Positions 58,906-64,000 of a stretch of DNA of 64,000 nucleotides are shown in pieces. Location of the stretch: assembly GCA_005503055.1 (NCBI GenBank), contig SCOX01000011.1, forward strand, positions 1 through 64,000, in the 5' to 3' direction. The notes under the pieces were generated by a model, which saw only the letters and a program-made list of their open reading frames with translations, was not told the DNA's origin and did no database searches. A program made the translations under genes and the position numbers. Each line of letters begins with the position of its first letter. Position 1 is the stretch's first letter. Source of the DNA: Lysobacteraceae bacterium P (GTDB lineage: Bacteria > Pseudomonadota > Gammaproteobacteria > Xanthomonadales > Xanthomonadaceae).

Positions 58906-59428
58906 TTTTGATTCTGCTCTTGCTCTGCTTCGTGTCTAAAACGAAACAACAAAGCAGCAGCAGAGCGTCCGATCGGCTGCGCCGCTCGGGTCACTTTTCT
59001 TTGCTTGCCCAAAGTCCGACTGGATTCCCTTCGGTCAAAAAGTAACCAAAAGAAAGGGCAGCGGGCCCAACCCAATCCCACGACCGGAAAGCGAGTAGGT
59101 GCGTTCGCGATTCGCCAGGCCCGCGCTTGCGGCGCGGGCGTTCGGGCGATGCGCGAACCAGTGGTTCGCAAGCACGCATCGCCCTCGCTCCATGGCTCAG
59201 CGCTCACCGCCGCACGTCCTGTGCGGCGCCCTACGGGGCTGGCGATCTGTTGGGCTGTTCCATAGCAACAGCGAACCTCCACACCGTCGCCCGGGTAAGC
59301 GAAGCGCACCCGGGATGTGCCGATGGTGCGCCATGCAAGGCCCCCGGGTGCGCTGCGCTGCTCCGGGCTACGTTGCCTTCGGGCTAGCCACCTGTTGGAC
59401 TGTTCGACGGCAACAGCAAAGCAAGCCC
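58906..59428. other. Gene-free stretch with dispersed repeats
   Basis: No gene is convincing here. The stretch holds a copy of the CGGCGCCCTACGGGGCTGGC repeat (59221-59260, compare 28583-28640) and a partial copy near 59400, plus an interrupted pair of related bases around CTTTTCTTTGC (58996) and AACCAAAAGAAAG (59045). It is repeat-dense compared with the rest of the window. Confidence 0.55.
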
Positions 59429-60289
59429 TCAGTCCGGCCGCACCAACCACTCCAGCTTCCCCGCCGCGTCCGCGGTTTCCCCCAGCACCTTCGCCAGCAA
59501 CGGCAGCACGCCGGCGAGCGTCTGATCGAGCTGCCACGGCGGATTGAGGATCAACAGGCCGCTGCCGTTCATGCGCAGCGGAGAATCGTCGGCGCGCACC
59601 AGAAGCTCGGCGACGAACGAGGACTTCGCCGGCAGCGTGGTGGCGCGGCGGTAGAACGGTTGCAGCGAACGGCGCAACTTGATCGGGTACCACAGCACGT
59701 AGGTGCCCTGCGGCCAGCGGGCGAGGGCGTCGCGCAAGGCTCCCAGCGCCGTGTCGAACTCCTCCAGCTGCGCCTCGAAGGGCGGGTCGATGAGCACCAG
59801 GCCACGGTTGTAGCGGGTCTCTCCGATGCGCGGGGGCAGCATGGCCTTCATCGCGGCGTAACCGTCTCGTTCGTGCACCGCCACGCGCTCATCGCGTGCG
59901 AATACCGTGCGCAGCTGGCCGGCTTCCTCCGGCAGCAGCTCGCATGCGGCGATGCGGTCCTGCGCGCGCAAGGCGTGCGCCAGCAGCCACGGCGAGCCGG
60001 GATAGCTGGCCTGCCCGTGATCGTGGCGGCAGGCGCGCACGGCTGCGAGATAGCGGGCGATGGCCGGGTGCTTCGGCGCTTCCGCGATCAGCCGGCCGAT
60101 GCCGCCCTCCGCCTCGCCCGTGCGCTGCGCCGAGTTGCTGTCCAGCGCGTAGAGCCCGCGCCCGGCGTGGGTGTCCATCGCGAACGCCGCCGCCGGCTTT
60201 GCCGTGAGGGCGTCGCACAGCGCGAGCACGGCGATGTGCTTGAGCACGTCGGCGTGATTGCCGGCATGGAAGGCGTGGCGGTAGTTCAT
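59429..60289 (-). CDS. rlmJ: 23S rRNA (adenine2030-N6)-methyltransferase RlmJ
   Basis: A 286-residue methyltransferase that modifies A2030 of 23S rRNA. MNYRHAFHAGNHADVLKH is the diagnostic N-terminus, AFAMDTHAGRGLY the SAM loop and VLIDPPFEAQ the catalytic DPPF motif. Length equals that of E. coli RlmJ (280). ATG 60289 is set by this conserved N-terminus. There is no Shine-Dalgarno; a GAATCCC-type array starts about 8 nt upstream. It diverges from creB. Confidence 0.94.
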   Translation of the reverse strand: MNYRHAFHAGNHADVLKHIAVLALCDALTAKPAAAFAMDTHAGRGLYALDSNSAQRTGEAEGGIGRLIAEAPKHPAIARYLAAVRACRHDHGQASYPGSPWLLAHALRAQDRIAACELLPEEAGQLRTVFARDERVAVHERDGYAAMKAMLPPRIGETRYNRGLVLIDPPFEAQLEEFDTALGALRDALARWPQGTYVLWYPIKLRRSLQPFYRRATTLPAKSSFVAELLVRADDSPLRMNGSGLLILNPPWQLDQTLAGVLPLLAKVLGETADAAGKLEWLVRPD

Positions 60290-60296
60290 CGGGCGT

Positions 60297-60450
60297 CCGG
60301 GATTCGGGATTCGGGATTGGGGATTCGGGATTGGGGATGGACGGGTCGCGTAGCGTCCCACCCATCCAATGCGTTCGCGCAGAATAGTCCCCGCCGACCC
60401 TATACCAAAGCGCAAGCTTCCGAATCCCGAATCCCGAATCCCGAATCCCC
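60297..60450. repeat. Inverted pair of heptad arrays between rlmJ and creB
   Basis: A left arm of GGGATTC/GGGATTG units (60297-60340) and a right arm of GAATCCC units (60420-60450) face each other across a core of about 80 nt. The right arm ends 3 nt before the creB start codon, the left arm about 8 nt before the rlmJ start. The whole divergent promoter region is therefore framed by the repeat. Confidence 0.88.
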
Positions 60451-60453
60451 AGA

Positions 60454-61128
60454 ATGCGCATCCTCCTCGTCGAAGACGAAACCGCCATCGCCCAGATCGT
60501 GCTGCATGCCCTGCGTGCGGAGGGCTTCGAGGCGGTCCATTGCCCGACCGGGGGCGAAGCGCTGGCGGCCGCGCGCGCGCAGGCGTTCGACCTGGCGGTG
60601 CTCGACGTGGGCCTTCCGGACATCGGCGGCTTCGCGCTGTGCCGCGAACTGCGCCGCGAGCGCGACCTGCCGGTGATCTTCCTCACCGCGCAGGACGCGG
60701 AGGCCGACCGCATCCTGGGCCTGGAGATCGGCGCCGACGACTACGTGACCAAGCCGTTCTCGCCGCGCGAACTCGTCGCGCGCGTGCGCGTGGTGCTGCG
60801 CCGGTTGCAACCAGTGGCGCAAGCGCCGGGCGACGCCGCCAGCTTCGTGCACGACCCCGATGGCAAACGCATCCGTTACCGCGGCCGCGCGCTCGACCTC
60901 ACCCGTTACGAATACGGCCTGCTCGCCGCGCTGCTGCAGCGTCCCGGCTCGGTGCTCTCGCGCGCGCAGCTGATGGATCGCGTGTGGGGCGATGCGCTGG
61001 AAAGCGGCGACCGCACCGTCGACACGCACATCAAGACCCTGCGCGCGAAGCTGCGCGACGTGGCGCCCGACGCCGACGCGATCCGCACCCATCGCGGACT
61101 GGGTTATTCGCTGGAAGGCGACGAATGA
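60454..61128 (+). CDS. creB: Response regulator CreB (OmpR/PhoB family)
   Basis: A 224-residue regulator: receiver with phospho-acceptor Asp51 (LAVLDVGLPDIGG), conserved Lys in YVTKPFSPREL, and an OmpR-type winged helix (LTRYEYGLLAALLQRPGSVLSR, DRTVDTHIKTLRAKL). Similarity to CreB is supported by the creC and creD genes behind it. CreB controls fermentation and envelope genes in E. coli and beta-lactam tolerance in relatives. The stop overlaps the creC start (ATGA). The start codon lacks a Shine-Dalgarno. Confidence 0.88.
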   Translation: MRILLVEDETAIAQIVLHALRAEGFEAVHCPTGGEALAAARAQAFDLAVLDVGLPDIGGFALCRELRRERDLPVIFLTAQDAEADRILGLEIGADDYVTKPFSPRELVARVRVVLRRLQPVAQAPGDAASFVHDPDGKRIRYRGRALDLTRYEYGLLAALLQRPGSVLSRAQLMDRVWGDALESGDRTVDTHIKTLRAKLRDVAPDADAIRTHRGLGYSLEGDE

Positions 61129-62558
61129 AGATCGGCCTGCGCATTTTCCTGGGCTATTTCCTCATCGTCGCGCTTGCCGGCTGGCTGCTGGCGCAGGTGT
61201 TCGTCGCCGAAGTGAAGCCCGGCGTGCGCCAGGCGATGGAAGACACGCTGGTCGACACCGCCAACGTGCTGGCCGAGCTGGCCAGCGACGACTTCATCGA
61301 AGGCCGCATCGACGACGGCGATTTCGCCAAGCGCGTGCGCGCGATGGCGCGTCGCGACTACGGCGCGCAGATCTGGGGCTTCGGCAAGCGTTCCTCGCAG
61401 TACCGCATCTACGTCACCGATGCGCGCGGCATCGTCGTGTTCGACAGCGACGGCCGCGACGTCGGTCGCGACTATTCGCGCTGGAACGACGTGTATCTCA
61501 CCCTGCGCGGGCAATACGGCGCGCGCTCCACGCGCAACGACTACGCCGACGTGAATTCCACCGTCATGCACGTGGCCGCGCCGATCCGCGATGCCGACGG
61601 GCGCATCGTCGGCGTGCTCACCGTCGCCAAGCCAAACCGCGCCATCGCGCCCTTCATCGAACGCAGCCAACGCGCCGTGTGGCGCTGGGGCGCAGTGTTG
61701 CTGGGCGCCTCGCTGCTGATCGGACTGCTGGCGGCGTGGTGGCTGTCGCGTCAGCTCGGCGCGCTGCGCCGCTATGCGAACGCCGTCACCGCCGGCGAAC
61801 GCGCCGCGCTGCCGCGCACGGCGGGCGAGTTCGGCGACCTCGGTCTGGCGTTGGAAACCATGCGCGCGCGCCTGGAGGGCAAGCAGTACGTCGAGCAATA
61901 CGTGCACACGCTCACGCACGAAATGAAGAGCCCGCTGGCGGCGATCCGCGGCAGTGCCGAACTGCTGGAAGGCCCGCTCGACGACGCCGACCGCGTCCGC
62001 TTCGTCGCCACCATCCGCGCGCAGAGCGAACGCCTGGCGCAGATGATCGACAAGATGCTCGCGCTGGCGGCGGTCGAACACCGGCAGCGGTTGGAGAATC
62101 CCGAGTCGTTGCCGCTGGCCGACGTCGTCGCCGATGCCGTCGCGCAGTGCGAAACCCGGTTGGCGCAGGCGGGGGTCGTGGCGACCCCGGACATGGCTGC
62201 CGGGCTGCCCGACGTGCGCGGCGACCGCTTCCTGTTGCGCCAGGCACTGGTCAACCTGATCGAGAACGCCGCCGACTTCGCGCCGCGCGGCGGGGTGATC
62301 GAGGTCGTGTTGCGCGAGGAGGGCGGGTGCCAGTGCGTGCAGGTGCGCGACCGTGGTCCGGGCATTCCGGACTACGCCACCGATCGCGTGTTCGAGCGCT
62401 TCTACTCGCTGGCGCGCCCCGGCAACGGCAGCCGCAGCAGCGGGCTGGGGTTGCCGTTCGTGGCCGAGGTCGCCGCGCTGCACGGCGGGAAGGTATCGCT
62501 GGAAAACCGCGACGGCGGCGGTGCGGTGGCGGAACTGAGGCTGCCGGCGGGTAGCTGA
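61125..62558 (+). CDS. creC: Sensor histidine kinase CreC
   Basis: A 477-residue kinase with an N-terminal membrane helix (about 7-27), a periplasmic sensor (about 30-185, with YRIYVTDARGIVVFDSDGRDVG, a PAS/CACHE-like strand set), a second helix (about 188-207), HAMP-like linker and HisKA domain with His265 (LTHEMKSPLAAIRGSAELL). The ATPase domain has LVNLIENAADFAPRGG and DRGPGIP with SSGLGLPFV. The start is translationally coupled to creB. Partner of CreB, sensing growth or envelope state in relatives. Confidence 0.88.
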   Translation: MKIGLRIFLGYFLIVALAGWLLAQVFVAEVKPGVRQAMEDTLVDTANVLAELASDDFIEGRIDDGDFAKRVRAMARRDYGAQIWGFGKRSSQYRIYVTDARGIVVFDSDGRDVGRDYSRWNDVYLTLRGQYGARSTRNDYADVNSTVMHVAAPIRDADGRIVGVLTVAKPNRAIAPFIERSQRAVWRWGAVLLGASLLIGLLAAWWLSRQLGALRRYANAVTAGERAALPRTAGEFGDLGLALETMRARLEGKQYVEQYVHTLTHEMKSPLAAIRGSAELLEGPLDDADRVRFVATIRAQSERLAQMIDKMLALAAVEHRQRLENPESLPLADVVADAVAQCETRLAQAGVVATPDMAAGLPDVRGDRFLLRQALVNLIENAADFAPRGGVIEVVLREEGGCQCVQVRDRGPGIPDYATDRVFERFYSLARPGNGSRSSGLGLPFVAEVAALHGGKVSLENRDGGGAVAELRLPAGS

Positions 62559-62559
62559 G

Positions 62560-62780
62560 TACCCGCGTTCGAGGGCATCGGTGCCCTCGATCGAGAGCAC
62601 GGGGTCTTCGTGCGGCAGTCCGGATGCCCTCGCAACCCTGCGCGGCACCCTCGTGAGGGTATCGGCGTGCCCTCGCGACCCTTTGCCGTACCTGTGCGAG
62701 GGTATCAACATCCCCGCGCGACCCCGCCGTGCACTCGTTCGAGGGCAAGCGCATGCCCGCACGACCTGCGCGGGATCCCG
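62560..62780. repeat. 43-bp tandem array with palindromic junctions
   Basis: Units of exactly 43 bp start at 62581, 62624, 62667 and 62710, with partial units at both ends. Conserved parts are ATGCCCTCGCGACCC at the start and CGAGGGTATC near the end. Where units meet, CGAGGGCA-N4-TGCCCTCG forms a hairpin. The spacers between hairpins are degenerate and not unique, so it is not CRISPR. Confidence 0.85.
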
Positions 62781-62782
62781 AC

Positions 62783-62798
62783 TTCACCCTCGCCTCAC
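62783..62798 (+). promoter_or_regulatory. cre-tag-like CreB site before creD
   Basis: TTCAC-N6-CTCAC matches the CreB recognition sequence TTCACnnnnnnTTCAC, known from E. coli, at all but one position. It ends 65 nt upstream of the creD start codon and just after the tandem array, where regulation of creD by CreB is expected. Confidence 0.7.
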
Positions 62799-62863
62799 GC
62801 AAGCGCCATCGTCCCCACGCACGGTCCGCGCAGCCTGTCGGCAGTCCACGACAGGAGTCCACC

Positions 62864-64000
62864 ATGCGTCTCGCCCTCAAGATCGTCATCGTCTTCCTGA
62901 TGACGATCGCCATCCTCGTTCCATTGACCATGATCCGCGGCGTCATCCACGAGCGTGAAACCTACCGCGCGCGCGCCGTGGCCGACATCGCGCGCAGCTA
63001 CGCCGGGGCGCAGGCCTTCGCCGGACCGGTGCTGGTCGTGCCGTATACCGAAACCGTCGAGGTCGAGGAAGCCGACGCGAACAACATCGTGCGCAAGGTC
63101 TGGCGCGAGAAGACCCGCCACTGGACGTTCTTCCCGACCACGCTCGACGTGCGCGGCCCGATGGCGCCCGACACGCGCAAGCGCGGCCTGCATGAGGTGC
63201 GCGTGTTCGAATGGAAGGGCAGGGCGGCGGCACGTTTCGACGCGATGATCCCGAAGGAGGGCGATCCCGCGGCGCGACGCATCGGCCGGCCGTGGCTGAG
63301 CTACGGCATCGCCGACGTGCGCGGCCTGCGCGCCACGCCGAAGCTGCGCATCGACGGCCGCGAGACCGCATTGCAGGAAGGCCTGGGCAGCCGCGACGGC
63401 CCCGGCCTGCACGTGCGGCTGGACGCGCCGCATCCGGGCCAGACACTCGCGTTCGACACGCAGCTCGACCTGCTGCTGGGTGGCACCGAATCGCTGGCGC
63501 TGGTGCCGCTGGGCAGGAGCAATCGCTTCGAACTGGACTCGACGTGGCGGCACCCGAGCTTCGGCGGCATCTCGCCGCGCCACGACATCGGCGCCAACGG
63601 CTTCAACGCCAGCTGGGACATCGCCTCCGTCGCGAGCAATGCGCAGCGCGATTACGTGCAGGGCGAATTCTCGCTCCCCGACCTGGGCAACGGCATCGGC
63701 AACATGCGGGGTCTCGACGCGGTCGGCGTGTCGCTGATCGACCCGGTCGACGTCTACACCCAGGCCGATCGTGCGACCAAGTACGGGCTGTTGTTCGTGC
63801 TGCTCACCTTCGTCGGCTTCTTCATCTTCGAGCTCATCAAGCAGTTGCCGATCCACCCGATCCAGTACGGCCTGGTCGGCCTGGCGCTGGCCATCTTCTT
63901 CCTGTTGCTGGTGAGTCTGAGCGAGCACTTCGACTTCCTGTACGCCTACCTTGCCGCCAGCGTGGCCTGCATCGGGCTGCTGGGTTTCTACCTCAGCGCG
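62864..64000 (+). CDS. creD: Inner-membrane protein CreD (partial)
   Basis: The first 379 residues are present; the gene runs past the window end. MRLALKIVIVFLMTIAILVPLTMIRGVIHERE is the N-terminal membrane helix and the start of a large periplasmic domain (about 30-300). Then come several membrane helices (YGLLFVLLTFVGFFIFELIKQ, IQYGLVGLALAIFFLLLVSLSEHFDFLYAY). The SLSEHFDF motif is characteristic of CreD. AGGAG lies 6 nt before the ATG. In relatives CreD is CreBC-controlled and affects envelope integrity and colicin or beta-lactam tolerance. Confidence 0.9.
   Translation, partial: MRLALKIVIVFLMTIAILVPLTMIRGVIHERETYRARAVADIARSYAGAQAFAGPVLVVPYTETVEVEEADANNIVRKVWREKTRHWTFFPTTLDVRGPMAPDTRKRGLHEVRVFEWKGRAAARFDAMIPKEGDPAARRIGRPWLSYGIADVRGLRATPKLRIDGRETALQEGLGSRDGPGLHVRLDAPHPGQTLAFDTQLDLLLGGTESLALVPLGRSNRFELDSTWRHPSFGGISPRHDIGANGFNASWDIASVASNAQRDYVQGEFSLPDLGNGIGNMRGLDAVGVSLIDPVDVYTQADRATKYGLLFVLLTFVGFFIFELIKQLPIHPIQYGLVGLALAIFFLLLVSLSEHFDFLYAYLAASVACIGLLGFYLSA

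Noticed and set aside
58996-59058. Attachment site or island edge
   Set aside because: The related bases around CTTTTCTTTGC and AACCAAAAGAAAG suggest an imperfect inverted repeat, but there is no integrase, tRNA or direct repeat nearby.
62560-62780. CRISPR array
   Set aside because: The 43-bp units are similar along their whole length and have no unique spacers of constant size, and no cas genes are near. It is a tandem repeat.

Overview
The window is a 64 kb chromosomal segment of a high-GC gammaproteobacterium, most likely a member of the Xanthomonadaceae/Lysobacteraceae (a Lysobacter- or Stenotrophomonas-like organism). This rests on codon use, on dispersed GAATCCC heptad arrays and REP-like hairpins, on a 'pathogenicity-like' DUF2007 protein, and on an OhrR with Cys22/Cys127 as in Xanthomonas. 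No rRNA, tRNA, CRISPR, prophage or intact insertion sequence is visible. Nearly all of the DNA is ordinary chromosomal gene content; the accessory character is concentrated in surface proteins and in intergenic repeats.

Layout. 0-10 kb: an ESPR-type surface protein without a translocator, a VOC protein, a Bcr/CflA efflux pump, an amino-acid permease, a Rieske oxygenase, and a two-partner secretion pair (short TpsA, then TpsB). 10-17 kb: a secreted amidohydrolase, an ACE-like M2 peptidase lipoprotein, then a minus-strand block GNAT-minC-minD-minE followed by an HExxH protein. 17-22 kb: a DesK-like histidine kinase with a NarL/LuxR-type regulator, a SRPBCC/GyrI-like protein, a DUF423 membrane protein, an AlkA-like glycosylase and a small exported protein. 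22-26 kb: a compact minus-strand operon of an SPFH protein, a small membrane protein, a ribbon-helix-helix-like protein, DUF4177, a VanY-like peptidase and an acyltransferase; a perfect inverted repeat lies upstream. 26-38 kb: a propeller-like lipoprotein, purT, an EEP lipoprotein, bpt, a six-EF-hand protein, DUF2007, tesB, an AmpD-like amidase, a MOSC protein, a small alpha/beta hydrolase and rlmKL. 38-44 kb: a 2065-residue YadA-like trimeric autotransporter carrying two EF-hand-like loops in its head. 44-58 kb: two pirins around aqpZ, a phospholipase D protein, a histidine phosphatase, mfd, ohrR-ohr, a methyltransferase, a GNAT, a YjbR protein and a CDF transporter. 59-64 kb: rlmJ, then creB-creC, a 43-bp tandem palindromic array, a cre-tag-like site and creD, which runs off the window.

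Functional themes. Three type V secretion components (ESPR protein, TpsA/TpsB, YadA-like adhesin) suggest investment in attachment. Envelope maintenance is represented by the VanY and AmpD-like enzymes, phospholipase D, the SPFH operon and CreBCD. Oxidative and DNA-damage defence is represented by OhrR/Ohr, AlkA and Mfd. The most unusual signals are the calcium-loop insertions in the adhesin, the chimeric ESPR protein, the hairpin between tpsA and tpsB, GAATCCC arrays placed directly against start codons, and the palindromic tandem array in front of creD.
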